NCBI RefSeq assembly: GCF_030272615.1
Contig: NC_081414.1
Location: 310,691,664-310,755,663, forward strand
Origin: Cryptomeria japonica
Lineage: Eukaryota; Streptophyta; Pinopsida; Cupressales; Cupressaceae
Reading direction: 5' to 3'
DNA: 64,000 nucleotides
The first letter of the stretch is position 1. The number at the start of each line of letters is the position of its first letter. Below the pieces are notes generated by a model, which had not been told where the DNA came from, did no database searches, and saw only the letters and a program-made list of their open reading frames with translations. Position numbers and translations under genes: made by a program. Of this stretch, positions 1 to 11,599 are shown piece by piece.

Positions 1-1266
1 ATGTGATTCGTTGTTGCCTTCATTTTTGTTTCGAGTCCAAAATCGAGATTTGTCAAAGTTGGTGTTGTTTTGGTTATTGTAGTTTGATGAGTTTGTTCCT
101 TCCTTGTAGAATTTGAGTGTTCCCTTTTTGACACATGCTTCCTCTACTTGAATGCCATTTTCAATCAATTTTGCGAATGATGGTATGCATTGAAGTTTTA
201 GTCTGTAACTCATTTCGCCATTCAAGTTATCAATGAAGATTTCCATTTTCTCTTTTTCAGGAATATCTCGAGGATATATGGAGACCATGCATCGCCAACG
301 TTGAAGGAACGCCATGAATGTTTCATTGTTCTTTTGTTTGGCGTTGTAAACATCTAGCATGGTTATGGCATGTTGGATGTTGTAGGAATAGTGGGTTATG
401 AATTTGTTAACCAATTCATCAAATGATCTAACAGGTGGCGAAATTTTGGATAACCATTCCATGGTTTGCCAACCCAAGCTTCTGGGGAATAACCTCATCA
501 AATAGGTGTCATCATGAGCGAATTCAAGGCTTAGTGTGCAAAATTCCCGTACATGATCTCTGGGATCACTTTTCCCATCATATTTATCAAATTTGGGAAC
601 GTCCGAGTTTAGAGGAAAAGGCACCATGTTCAAGCTTTTGTCAAATGGATAAGGACAGATTTCATTTAAAGAGTACCGCATTGTTGTCCCTTGTTGCACA
701 TCTTGTATTTGCCTTTGTAACATTTGCATTTGTTGAGTAAGAGCAATCAAAGGTGCATTGTCTTGCCGAGGAAAAATTTATTGCCTTGTATTGGTTCTCA
801 GCTGAAAAGGAGTGGTAAATGGTATATGTTGCTCTCATGTTTCTAGCTCAGGTATACGCATTTCTGGTATGCGTTGTTTTGGAATGTGTTGTTCAAAGTT
901 ATGTTGTTCAGGTATGCGAGTTTCTTCTTCTCTGTTTTGTTCTTGATATGCATATTGCCGAGATCTGGTTTGAAAAATGTTTGGGTCGAAATCTTCAGGA
1001 AGTTTAACGCCCTTGCTTGTGAGCATCAACAGATATTTTTCCTTGTCATTTTCCATGAGCTTTTCGACAAGTTTTTGGAAGGAGGGATTTACTTGACATT
1101 CCCGAAGAAGGGCTTCAGTAATTTCAGGTTCTTCTATGGGCGGAACTTCAAAAGGATTTGATAATCTTCGATTCATACTGGACTCAGCGGGTGTCTCGCT
1201 TTGTTTGTTACTTTGAGAGCGAGTAACAGGCATTTTAGTAGAAGCTTTCAGTGATGAAAGGGACAA
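1..1266 (-). pseudogene. gag: Ty3/gypsy-type gag pseudogene, continues past the left edge
   Basis: The minus strand from 1266 downward reads in one frame as a retrotransposon Gag. A basic, Ser-rich start (KMPVTRSQS) is followed by a Gln-rich linker, then a Retrotrans_gag-like core beginning near 600 with VPKFDKYDGKSDPRDHVREF. Further landmarks are the W-rich segment WQTMEWLSKI and the FDELVNKFITHYSYN and FMAFLQRWR blocks. Two in-frame stops break it: TGA near 835 and TAA near 780. Gag packages the element RNA in cytoplasmic particles; this copy could not make a full-length product. Zinc knuckle and pol are not seen because the window ends. It lies downstream of the minus-strand LTR and PBS at 4878-6358, which fits a single element. 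The family call rests on the core motif only; lineage within Ty3 is not settled. Confidence 0.8.
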
Positions 1267-2086
1267 AAGCCTCCTCGATGTGTTGCTCGGGCGTTGGTGG
1301 TTCTGGTCGAGATGTGTTATATGTGATGCACTCGTCGGGCAAGAATGCTGGATTGATTTTTCCGCCGTGGTTTATGGTTTGATTAAAAGTAGACTTTTGA
1401 CAGTATGCTCTTGTCTTCAAGGGTTCCTTGTCAAATTCGCTAGATTTGTTTTGGATATAACGTTTGACGTGATGAAGGAATACCCGATGAGATTTGAAGA
1501 GTTGACGATTGATGTATAAAAACTTATTTCGCTTGATGAATTTGGAAAAACTAGGTTGTCGTTTCTTTAACGTGATGTTACGATAGAGGTTCTTTCTTCT
1601 CAGAATAAGGGGATTGGTTATGCAAGAGTGATCAATGATTTCCTTTGATTGGTTTGGATTCAGTTGATTCTTGTTTTGGAAATTTCAAATCTTACTTTAT
1701 CAGAGTGAAGGTTTAGATGTCCCTTCACGATAAAGTGTGTCAAATGATATGGATAAAAACTTCCTGATCTGGAAACTGAATTTGACGATTTGAGAATTTT
1801 AAACAAGTGTTTTGAGATAGAAATCCATAAGATGGTAAAGGATTTTGATGACACTGATGATGAAAATTTTTCGGATTATGATAGGAGAGACATCCTCTAT
1901 TGTGCGATTTGTTTAGGATTCGGACAACTTTGTTTAACACAAATTTAGCTTGAGAAAAGTTTTTAATAGTTTGTTTTTGTCACTCTGGTTTGATAAAAGA
2001 TGATTTTTGATGAAAAAGTCTTCTAAAATGTTTTTGAAATTTTCAAAATTTTTCAGTTTTGGACTCTCTGTTTTTCGGCCTTGGAT

Positions 2087-2598
2087 TACGCGCTAAAACA
2101 GAGTTTACATGTGCTACTGAATTTACCTGATGCGCTAAAGGAATGAGCACATGCGCTAATCTGCCCCTAGATATGCGCTAAAGTTTGGATTTTGGAATTT
2201 TTTTGTTTAACTAGTGAAAAATCTACGCGCTATACTGGGCTTTACACGCGCTAACTGTTGAAGTATATGTGCTAAAATATGGTTTCTACGCGCTAAGTTG
2301 TTTCTTCCACGCGCTAAAGTTAGGACTGTTGAAATTTGTTGTTGAATTTTTTTAAAAAGTTACGCGCTACACTGAGCCTGTGAAGCGCTAACTATTTTGT
2401 TTTATGCGCTAATTCTTGGTTCCCACGTGCTAAGAGGTTGTTGCGACGCGCTAGACTATGTTGTGGATGCGCTAAAGGATTATTACTGTTTTTGCCTGAG
2501 GACAAAACGCTACTGTTTTAAATTCACGCGCTAATGTGGGGTTTGGATGTGCTAACAAAAGTCTTCCACGCGCTAAGATGTTGTTCTTATGCGCTAGA
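2087..2598. repeat. Cluster of about 20 RYGYGCTA motifs (block 1)
   Basis: The octamer ACGCGCTA or ATGCGCTA, with a few ATGTGCTA and ACGTGCTA variants, recurs about 20 times in 510 bp at irregular spacings of roughly 15-45 bp. The linkers are mostly unrelated in sequence. On the element's sense (minus) strand the motif reads TAGCGCGT or TAGCGCAT. CpG is scarce in the flanking DNA, so the density stands out by eye. Confidence 0.85.
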
Positions 2599-2891
2599 CT
2601 GCCCTGATTTTTCCGTTTGGGTGATTTCTTGAGGTTTTTGATTTTTGTTGAGAATTTTTCAAGTGCGATGGATGATTTTCTGAAGTAATACCTGCAAGCA
2701 TGGCACAAAAAGTACAACCATTTTGCCTAATCTAACAAAAAGTGTATGTTCTGCGAGGATGTGTTCAAATCCCCAATGTTTTAACAGGTTTAGATACAAG
2801 TAATACACTTCATAAAGACTCTTTATTCAAGGGTCATAAATAACATCATAGCCCACTAGTCTCGATACTCCGTCAGCTCAAACAGTCATTT

Positions 2892-2907
2892 CACCCCCTA
2901 GGGGGTG
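2892..2907. repeat. Perfect 16-bp palindrome
   Basis: CACCCCCTAGGGGGTG is a perfect self-complementary sequence inside the element leader. No function is assigned. Confidence 0.7.
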
Positions 2908-3465
2908 CCCATTTTTTTTGCCTTTTGCCAGAAGTTAACCCAAAGTGAATTGTTTCACAGTTGAGTAGTTATCTTGGGAGATATATGGTGAGTAATCTTG
3001 GGGGCAGATTCTTCCCCACCCTTGCACTATGATGTTACAAATGTTTGGTTACTGACTCAGTTCAAAGTTTCTAATTCTATGGTTCTTAATCAGGCTTCCT
3101 GTTCGGCCGTCAGTGATAAACTCCTTCAGGAGGCTTCCCAACCTTTAGAACAAAGGCTTTACGTATCTCAAGGATACTGGGGGAAGGCTAATCACTGCGC
3201 GCAACCGTTGAAAAGGACTTTCGTCACTTTCCACATTTGATTATAGTGGGTTGGAATTCTTGGTGTCAAAGCTGTTCCCCACTTAGGTCGTTCCCTTCAC
3301 ACCGGCCAAAGAATGGCTTTAAGAGTTTTTCAACCCCTCGGGAAGGCAGGCCTGCTAAAGGATTTAAATGCTTGAAGTACAGAAAGCTTAAGAGTGGTTT
3401 GGCTTTTTGGTCACCCAATTATGGGGAGAGCATATACCTTCCACTTTCGAGACAAGGCAATCAAG

Positions 3466-3990
3466 TTGTTCTTTTTAGCCTTCAAAACAATGATTTGCTA
3501 ACTTCTATTTGGAGATGTTGCTTCAACAAGCATGATGTTCTTTTTAACCTTTCATAGCAAAGTGTGTATTTCCAAAACTTTTGTAAAACAAGCCTGGTCA
3601 ACAAAATAAATCGTGATGTTTGGTCAACAAAATTAAAGTCGATAGGGGAAAACTTTCCCTCTTTGCCTTGCACAAAATGAAGATGAGGTTCTTTTACTTT
3701 GCAAAATGAAGTGAATCCTTTTAAACACCAAAGGATGGTGAGGTTCTTTTTAAAACTTTTGCCAAAGTAAAGATTGTTGGTTCTTTTTAGAGCTTCCAAA
3801 ATGAAGTGTTTTTCCTAACTTGCAAGAAAGCAAATATGAAGTTTGTTGTTCTTTTTACCATGCAATAAAGAAAGATGAATTTTCTTTTAAAACACCAAAA
3901 AGGAAGGCATGAAGTTCATTTTATGCATCCAAATGAAATGATGAGGTTTATTTTAATTTGTGCAAAAAAGGAGAGTGAGTTCTTTTTAAC
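3466..3990. repeat. Degenerate tandem repeat with GTTCTTTTT spacing
   Basis: About eight copies of GTTCTTTTT(A) recur at roughly 40-70 bp spacing. They are accompanied by variants of CAAAATGAAG and GATGAGG and by runs such as TTTTAAAACACCAAA. The pattern is that of an old tandem repeat with a unit near 50-60 bp. It lies in the leader of the minus-strand element, where it would be transcribed as A-rich RNA. Confidence 0.6.
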
Positions 3991-4265
3991 CAACTTTTGT
4001 TGAAAGAAAGTAAAAAAAGAAACTTAAAGCCTCTAAACTTGCTCCTTCCCCTGCACAAAAAATATTAGAACCTGCACACAGTCAGTGATCAAGTGTTAGT
4101 GTGGGCTTACACAAGCCTAAATTCTGATCTTGGTTACAAATTTTACAATCCTGATCCTGAAATGCCTTGAAATTTGACTAAGTCTGAAATTTGGAAGATC
4201 TTTCAAAAACTAGATTTTGCATTATAACTCCTAGAGGTCTGAAACCCCTCTCAAACATCCTAAAA

Positions 4266-4362
4266 GTATATATGGAATATAACTTAAAGTATACTTAAAT
4301 GTTATATTCCATATATATTATGTCACTTATACTTAAATGTTATATTCCATATATATTATGTC
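4266..4362. repeat. 35-bp direct repeat with an inverted copy
   Basis: A 35-bp sequence occurs at 4290-4324 and again identically at 4328-4362 (starts TATACTTAAATG, ends ATTATGTC). An inverted partial copy lies just before it at 4266-4289 (TATATGGAATATAAC), so the first copy could fold into a hairpin. Confidence 0.8.
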
Positions 4363-4412
4363 TCCCACAAACCTAATTTTTTACTCTGTCATAAATTTTT
4401 GGCTCTGTTAAC

Positions 4413-4812
4413 TCTATGCGCTAAGAAATGATGTCTATGCGCTAAGAAAAAGCCCCTACGTGCTATCATGTGCCCCCAATGCGCTAAGCTGTTTTCCCGA
4501 TGCGCTATTCTGTTTTTCTCCCACGTTGATACCCACAGGAAAATATTAGTGTTTTGATGCACTAAAAGATTGACTTCACGCGCTGGATGATAGACTCCAC
4601 GCGCTAAACAGTGGACTAGATGCGCTAGGCTGTTAACCGGATGTGCTACTCTATTTTGTTTCCGCGTTGAGGCCTACAGGAAAAACTTAACGGAGGTCAC
4701 GCGCTAATGTTTGAACTGCACGCGCCAGATGATGGTCTCCACGCGCTGAACAGTGGATTGGATGCGCTACTCTGTTTACTGGATGCGCTAAACAGTCAAC
4801 TTAACGCGCTAA
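4413..4812. repeat. Cluster of about 16 RYGYGCTA motifs (block 2) with a higher-order repeat
   Basis: The same TAGCGCRT-type motif as in 2087-2598 recurs about 16 times next to the PBS. Part of the block is itself a tandem duplication of about 143 bp (about 4506-4648 and 4649-4790). The two units share CCTACAGGAAAA/CCCACAGGAAAA, AACAGTGGA and the order of the motif copies. Some copies are degraded (ACGCGCTG, ACGCGCCA, ATGCACTA). Confidence 0.8.
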
Positions 4813-4877
4813 TTCATTTTTCTCGCGGACCTGCAAAAGTGGTTAAATTCAAAAATTGATTTGATATATGGGGTCTA

Positions 4878-4895
4878 GCCCCACGGCGGGCGCCA
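4878..4895 (-). other. Primer binding site of the minus-strand element
   Basis: The minus strand reads TGGCGCCCGCCGTGGGGC four bases after the LTR end. It starts with TGG, complementary to a tRNA CCA tail, and matches the GC-rich PBS type of many plant Ty3 elements. The exact tRNA was not determined. Confidence 0.75.
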
Positions 4896-5419
4896 GAAAT
4901 GTATGCGGGAAAAGTGGGCGAATAAAACTTAATATGTGAAAATATGTTAGAATACTAGTCCACACACACACACAGGACTTCTTGGTGCAAGCTATGGAGT
5001 AACGTAGTATTACTCAGCTTCCCAAGGAGGGTCTCATGGTTCTCTATCTCACAATGTCCCTCAAACCAATGTTTTGCTCTCAGATTACTGAGCAAAATGG
5101 TTCAGGGATGGCAAATGCAAGAACGAGGGATGCTTTGATTGATTTTAGTATGAGATGTGTTGTAAGCTTATGTATGATAATAAACTAAATGATAAGATGA
5201 CAAGATTAGTATGAATACTATCCTAACATGATATATTAGTCTATGATTGAGCTAAAATGATAAAGAAATTATTCTAAACATGCATATTAGTCTAATTCCT
5301 GATCTAAAAGAGGCTAAATGAGGAGCATATATGAAATGAGAAAGCTTGAAAGAATTTGAGTATAAGTGTAATGCTTCAAATTTGAAAGATGATTGTTAAG
5401 AATGGAGGAATGAGAGCTC

Positions 5420-5427
5420 TATTTATA
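5420..5427 (-). promoter_or_regulatory. TATA box candidate in the LTR
   Basis: The minus strand reads GCTATAAATAGAGC, a canonical plant TATA box, about 930 bp from the LTR start. It would serve transcription of the minus-strand element; the start site was not determined. Confidence 0.55.
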
Positions 5428-5825
5428 GCACAAACAGGGCAATGGATGGTCAAGATTGAATGGTTTAATCAAGGGTCAAGTTTGAAAGTTGGGGATCCAT
5501 GTGCACAATTTGCACCAATAAAATGGTGACAAGTGTCAACATAGGATTGGGTTGAAAGAAGAGGTTGGAGGCATTAAAGGCCTGAGAAGACCTCATGGTT
5601 ATCTAAAGTCTAAGGGTCAAGTCTAAGTTAGGCTTACCCACTGGATTAAGAGTTAATCCAAGGATAAACCTTTGTGCAAATGATTAAGAGATAATCATGG
5701 TCAAAGCATTAATGGCCTGATGAGACTCTTGGGTTGGATAGAGGTTGAGTCAAAACAAATGTTTTAACCATGTGGAAGGGTTTGAATTAACCATTAATGG
5801 TTATTGGAGACTTTGGGGATTAAGT

Positions 5826-5929
5826 GGTTGAAGGTTGGAAGCCTTCAATGGTTTTCAAAGACTTTAAGGGTTTTGGTGGTTGAAGGTTGAAAACCTTTAA
5901 TGGTTATCAAAGACTTTAAGGGTTTTGAG
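5826..5929. repeat. Two-copy 52-bp tandem repeat within the LTR
   Basis: Two adjacent ~52-bp units (5826-5877 and 5878-5929) share GGTTGAAGGTTG, CAAAGACTTTAAGG and GTTTTG. A more degraded third copy precedes them near 5785-5823. Confidence 0.75.
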
Positions 5930-6384
5930 AAGTGACTTCCCTTTGTTTAGGGATGTGACAAAGTTTAGAGGAGGGTTAGGTTAATTAGAAGTGTTTAGAA
6001 GATTCTAGAAGGGATTAGAAAGGGGTTTGGGATTTTACAAGTGGATGGAGGGATAATAGGATTTTAATTGAAATAAAGAATTTCATTCAATTTGGTTGTA
6101 ATTAAATAAATTTGATTTATTCAATTTGGGATAACTATTTAATTAAATTTGAATTTAATTAAAAGTGGATAGGGGGGTTTTAATTGAATAAAATGATTTA
6201 TTCATTAAATGGGTATAGTGAATTTAATTTAAATAAATTGAATAATTTATTTAATTAAATAGAAGAATGTGGATAATTTAATTAAATTGGATTTAATCAA
6301 ATAGAGAAATGAACATAAAATATTCATTTAGGAATATGGTCATTTTTATACGTCTACAGGTCCCATGAGTAAGATTAGGTTGAA

Positions 6385-6800
6385 TAAAAGGTGGGTGCTC
6401 TCAAATGGAGAACGGGTGAAGATTAATTTTGATGTTGTCTACCAAGGCAATCTAGGACCATTACGAGACACACGTGTCTTACGAGATTAAGAAGGGAAGG
6501 TTTTACTAGTCGAGGACAAAAAGTTGATCAACGGGGCAACTATTGATGTAGAGTTTCAAGCAGCCTAGATTAGGATGAAATTATATAGGTGAATGAATTT
6601 TAAGAAGTTTTATCTCAAAGGAGATTCATTGGTAGTAATAAATGCTATCTATCATAGATCCATTCTCAATTGGATATTGATGAAATTTATATTGCCCATC
6701 TTAAAGATGTTAGAAGAGTTTGAATATTTTGCTCATCCCACATGTATAGGGAACGAAACAAAATAACTTATCACCTAGCTAATGCAATTGAAATAAATAA
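6385..6800 (+). pseudogene. RNase H domain remnant of a LINE
   Basis: Plus-strand translation gives the landmarks of the RNase H domain found at the end of plant L1-type ORF2 proteins. These are VKINFDVVYQGNLGP (usual NFDGA..GNPG), the acidic-residue region ATIDVEFQAA, FYLKGDSLVVINAI carrying the catalytic Asp, and, after a +1 frameshift near 6735, SHMYRERNKI and HLAN. Several stops interrupt it. The first catalytic Asp context is degraded to NFDVV. A WVRWWRDDL motif follows near 6930. A run of 12 A at about 7268-7279 may be the old poly(A) end. The fragment is dead and 5'-truncated, and directly abuts the LTR ending at 6358. Confidence 0.7.
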
Positions 6801-9219
6801 TGTAATTAATGGTGTTGACTTAGCATATTAATGACACAAGTTTAATTAAGTTGATAAGGGTATAAGGACATGTTATTGAATGGAAATTAGTGAAGATCAA
6901 CTTGAGATCCTTATATTAAAATTTAGTATAAATGAATGGGTACGATGGTGGCGAGATGACTTGAGTGAAATGGTGAAGAGCCTTTTTTAAAGAAATGTGT
7001 CAAATGGAATAACATCAATTGACATCATGGAAGAAATATTTTGAATGAAGAGAAGGATGCAACAAACGGTCTTCTAGGGAAAATTTTCAAAGGAGAGGAT
7101 GAAGAAGGTGTTTTGAAGTAAATTTGGTGTAGTCAAGATTAGGGGGTCCTATCAAATTTCCCAATCTTGAAGCCTTAACACGCCATCCAATTCATTATGT
7201 GGAAATAAAATCTGAAACATATATTTATTTCAAACTCCATATATACATTCATACAATAAAATATCTCAAAAAAAAAAAATCTATAAATTATATCAACAAG
7301 AAACATAATTCAAAAAATTTATAATGTTTTTAAGCACTTCATGTTTACAAGTCTTCAAATCTTCAAACCTTTGTACCTTCTTGGTGTCAATCCTCTTTTA
7401 AAATATGATATTTTTCTTCATCCTCTAGCTCTCATGACTTCATTTAACACCTCCAACATGCTTTCAAAACTTTTACTTTTTCTTCTATATTTATCCTCTT
7501 GGCAAGATAATTACCTAGACTCTTCCCTATCCAATTCTCTGGAGCAACCTGCAAGTTCTTTATTCAACTGTGTTGTTGTTGATTGGTGATTTTTAACATG
7601 ATTAAATACTGAAATTTATAGATATTATAACCTTTGTGAGGCACCCAAATCCTTTCTTTCATTTCCCTAAAATTGTCTTTTGAATTTCCTTTGTTTATGC
7701 TTGAAATTCTTCATTAAATGCTTTTGAATATGACACACAAGATTGATAAACTATATCCAACTACTTAATGTTGTAAATGAATTTTAAAAATAAATACAAA
7801 CAATAGCATGACAATAAACAAGTCATTCTCTTTGGGAAATTGAAGTCTTTAATTATCTCCTAAAAAATGGGTAGCTTTTCCCACCATTTTAGGCACCTAA
7901 AATGAAAGAATTAAACAAGTTTGGAATGCCAATGGTCACTCACCTTATAAACTCTTCCCTATACATACAATTTAATTAATTTCATATTTTTTTTAACAAA
8001 TTTCCTCTACCATGCAAATGAACTCTTTCAAACCTTGAAACCTTGAAATTGTGTAATATAGACACATTAAACAACCTAGTTGCCTTTAATTTTTGAAATG
8101 CAAGACAAGTCTCCATGGATGAGATTTTATACTTTCAAAACTCCACAAAATGATCTTTAATATCCAACCTACACCAAAAATCAAAATTTGAAAATGAAAA
8201 TATAATATTATTTTTTTGGTGATGCAAGATTGCTTGTGAGCCCAAATGTTGATGCATCAAAATTGGTGATGGCAATGTAAGCCATAAAAATGGTGCAAGG
8301 GGAGAATTTAATTGAATCAAATTATAAATATTGAACTAATGTAGATATTGTTTCCTTCCTTATAGCTTGGATTTTGGAAGCACAAAAGGACAAGATGGTG
8401 GTAAAGTGGCTTGTGGAGATGTCGATTTGGGCAAAAATGGAGGATGGATTTGGATAGCTACCTAGAGATGGAAATGGTGGTATGTGGGCTTTGACCTCAG
8501 GTAAGTTTATGGCCAAGCATTATTTACAGTTTCAATAGTCCCTAGGGGGACAAGTAGCAGTGAGAATCAAGTTTTTGAAAAATATTTTGGGCTTTTCATT
8601 AAGCTCAGTGGATCGACCATTGGCCTTACTAGACGCTACAATTATTGGTAAAGAGGATGGGAGGTAATTTTATATAAGAAAAATTAATTTCTCTCTTTTT
8701 CTGTTGCCCATTCATAGGCCTGTGGTCTAGGTATAGATCTAGGTGGAGAAATAGAGGCAACCCCTCTGTTTGGTAAATCTCCATCTTAACTTTGTGAAAA
8801 TAATTTTGGTTATGTATGGAAGCAATATGCCATGGGTTTGGCCCTCCTTTCAACATTTATATATAATAAATAAATAATATATACTTCACATAATTTTGAT
8901 TATATATAAAATTTTATTCAATTATCATAATATTAAAATATATAATTATATATAAACCTCAAATCAAAACCTAATTATTGATCAACATATAAATACCTAA
9001 TCATAAATTAATCCATAAAACCTAAAACACAACAGTCATAGAATTTAAAAATTATTATAAAATATGATAACTACTAGACCACAACCTTTAATGTGCATAA
9101 TATTTGAACCTAAATATATTAAAGTTTATTTTCATAATTACACTTGCATGAAATTTATAGTAAAAAGTCAACTATCAAAATTCACTTCCCATTGTAATGG
9201 TGAAATTAGTATACAAGTA
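6801..9219. other. Anonymous AT-rich DNA
   Basis: Apart from the possible LINE tail up to about 7280, I see no gene, RNA or repeat that can be supported here. Short ORFs such as those near 7341-7589 and 8629-8856 have no recognisable motif and look like chance. Confidence 0.5.
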
Positions 9220-9224
9220 TCATT

Positions 9225-10390
9225 TCTCACTTAGTTCTGGGCTCGTTTTGATGAGAATATCTTTATGTAGTTATATTTTGACATGTGGTACACTCTTGTG
9301 TTGAGTTTGAATTATGCCTTAATCCCTATAAATTCCTATTTCCCGACACTTGCATTTAAATTCATATGCATCTCATTATTGCACCTATATTACAACCCAC
9401 ATCCAAGATTATCACTTCCCTAACCAAGTTTAATTTTGTGCCACCCATGGTGTGTAAGAATGAACCTAGAATTTAAATATTTAATTTATTTTTGTATTTT
9501 CTCATCCTTTTCTATTTCTTTGTATAAGTTGACTTGACACACATTTTGTGTGACATGTTGACATGTTATAAAAAAATATTTTGACACGGCTCCTTCCTAT
9601 TAATATTATAAAACCATAATTAATCATTTCAAAACCTAATTATTATTTTTAATTAAGAAATAATAATATTTATTTAGAGTATTAGTTTAATAAAATAATA
9701 ATTTCAATATGAAGGACTTCATGACATATCAATGTTCCATTAATTCACATTTGAGAATGTTAAGGAGAATCATTAAGACATGTTTCAATTTTCCAAAGTG
9801 ACAAACAACCTTGTCTAAATATAGATCACTTGTTTGTTGGTGGATGTTGTCCTTGAAACTTCACTTCAAGCCATAAAAATGACACATCTAGGGCTTTGAC
9901 TTAGGAGAACTTGACCTAGCAATCTCGAAAATTCCCTTAAGATGTTTATAAATATTGTAGGTCTTACAAGGACCTACAATATTACTAGACATTAGAGATC
10001 AAGGTGAACATGATTTAGAACTATACATTTCATAATTCATACATAAATTAGAGTTTAATATTTTATTTTTTCTGGAAAATGGGATCAAACACACAACATT
10101 TAACTTTTAATCACATGGTTTGTTATGCTAGTTTTGATTCTAATATATTCATCATGTCAAGGCCATCATTTTTTTATAGATATCAAATTGGTTCCACGTC
10201 GTCAACATCATTCTTTTGTTGTCGTTTTTTGAGCTAAGAACCCTTTACTCTTGTATCTAGTATATGGATATTTATTACAATCATCAAAAACCAACTAATT
10301 TATTATAGGTTAATGTGTACTTTGGTGACTATATTTAATTTAATAAGTGAAGTTTTTTTTATATAATGCAATCATTTTTATTAGATTAAT
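9225..10390 (+). repeat. Dispersed repeat, copy 1
   Basis: This stretch is a diverged homologue of 17935-19000. Shared blocks in the same order include TTTTGATGAGAA, CTCATTATTGCACCTATATT, CACTTCCCTA, AACCTAGAATT, CACACATTTTGTGTGACATG, and further on GTTGACTTAGGA-like and ATATTTATTA blocks. It has no coding content and is probably an old transposable-element fragment of unknown family. Confidence 0.7.
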
Positions 10391-11599
10391 TGGTGAACTT
10401 AACATATCCTACATCCTTAGGGTTTTGCCTTAGAGTTTTTGCCTTCTAAATTAAGGTCTTCATATATGTGGTTTTTATTGCTTTATTATACTTTTCTACT
10501 AGCTTAGGTTTTTAGTCCCTTTAATTTTTACCTATTTTGGTTATATCATTTCCTTAGGGTTTTGTGATACATATTGTGATCTTATTTCCATCCACCCATT
10601 CAAATTATGTTTCCCCAAGTGTTTATATTTGTTTGTTTATTATAGAACTAATGTCTTGTTATTTTTTTTAACAAATCTGAGTGGTTCTTATTTCTTTCTC
10701 TTTCTTTATAGCATAGCCACAATGTTTTGTTTATGCCACAAGCTACTTTGGCCCCTAATGATTTTTATGGAACACTCTCCTTGATCTTAACATGGTTGCT
10801 CAATATAATAAAAATAAAACATTTAATGATTCTCATGTTGATAATCATATTGAGGAACATTTTAACCAAGGATACTTTGACTGTGATGCACGTATAGCCA
10901 AGGAATAACCTACACATGCTAAACAATTATTTGGGGATGCGCTGATGAGTACCCAAACTTCTCAACAAGTAGTTTCCATCTTGCATTAAACATTAGAAAA
11001 AACCCTATTTATAATGGACATCATTCACAATACAAGATCCTTGATGACATCCTCGAATGGTGTATCCTTCTAACCCTCCTCTTCTTATAATCTGAACATT
11101 GTAACTACCACTTCCAGGACCACCACCACTTACATGTTATTTCTCCTAGTGTCACTCCTACCTCTACCTTGCTTGCTCCCTCTATAAACATGCCTTATTC
11201 CATATTTCCTATTTATTTTGTCTCTCTTTTATGGCATATATCCTTGCTATACACCCCCTACCATAACTATATATCACATGGAATTCTTCACACCTTATCT
11301 TTTGTACACTACTACTATTCCTACCTCTATCCCTAATGATATACCTAACTCTATGGCCCAAACTCATTATCCCCATTCTACATCCCACCCTATTCTTCCT
11401 TCCTACACTATGTCCACTCCATCCTATCATATGGTACCTTCTTCCATGGATATGACCTTACCCGCACACGTATTTTCATCATAACTTTTCTATTGTTTTA
11501 CAAAATCCTCACACCAATATTGAATCTAATTCCACCTTAGATAGAACATTACAAGGCATCACAATTATTAAGAAGTGAATAAATTATACTAATACCTAG

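Larger units (their letters stand above)
1267..4877 (-). other. Untranslated leader of the minus-strand Ty3-type element
   Basis: This 3.6 kb lies between the PBS and gag of the minus-strand element and holds no ORF that looks like a protein on either strand. It is instead built of short degenerate repeats, listed separately: the TAGCGC motif clusters, a GTTCTTTTT-spaced repeat, a palindrome and a 35-bp direct repeat. Such a long leader is unusual, although plant Tat/Ogre-type Ty3 elements also have long 5' regions. Assignment to one element is an inference from order and orientation. Confidence 0.6.
4900..6358 (-). mobile_element. 5' LTR of the minus-strand Ty3-type element
   Basis: The 1459-bp segment starts TGTATGCG and ends CGTCTACA on the plus strand. 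Read on the minus strand it is TGTAGACG...CGCATACA, an LTR with imperfect inverted ends. The PBS lies four bases inside, and the gag pseudogene follows in the same orientation. The partner LTR and the second target-site copy lie outside the window, so the bases after 6358 (GGTCC) cannot be tested as a duplication. The interior is AT-rich with a good TATA box and a short tandem repeat. Confidence 0.75.

Noticed and set aside
435-1161. Plus-strand open frames over the gag pseudogene
   Set aside because: They are antisense shadows; the minus strand carries the recognisable Gag core.
2087-4812. Regularly recurring motifs resembling a CRISPR array
   Set aside because: Repeats are only about 8 bp, spacing is irregular, and the context is a plant retrotransposon leader.
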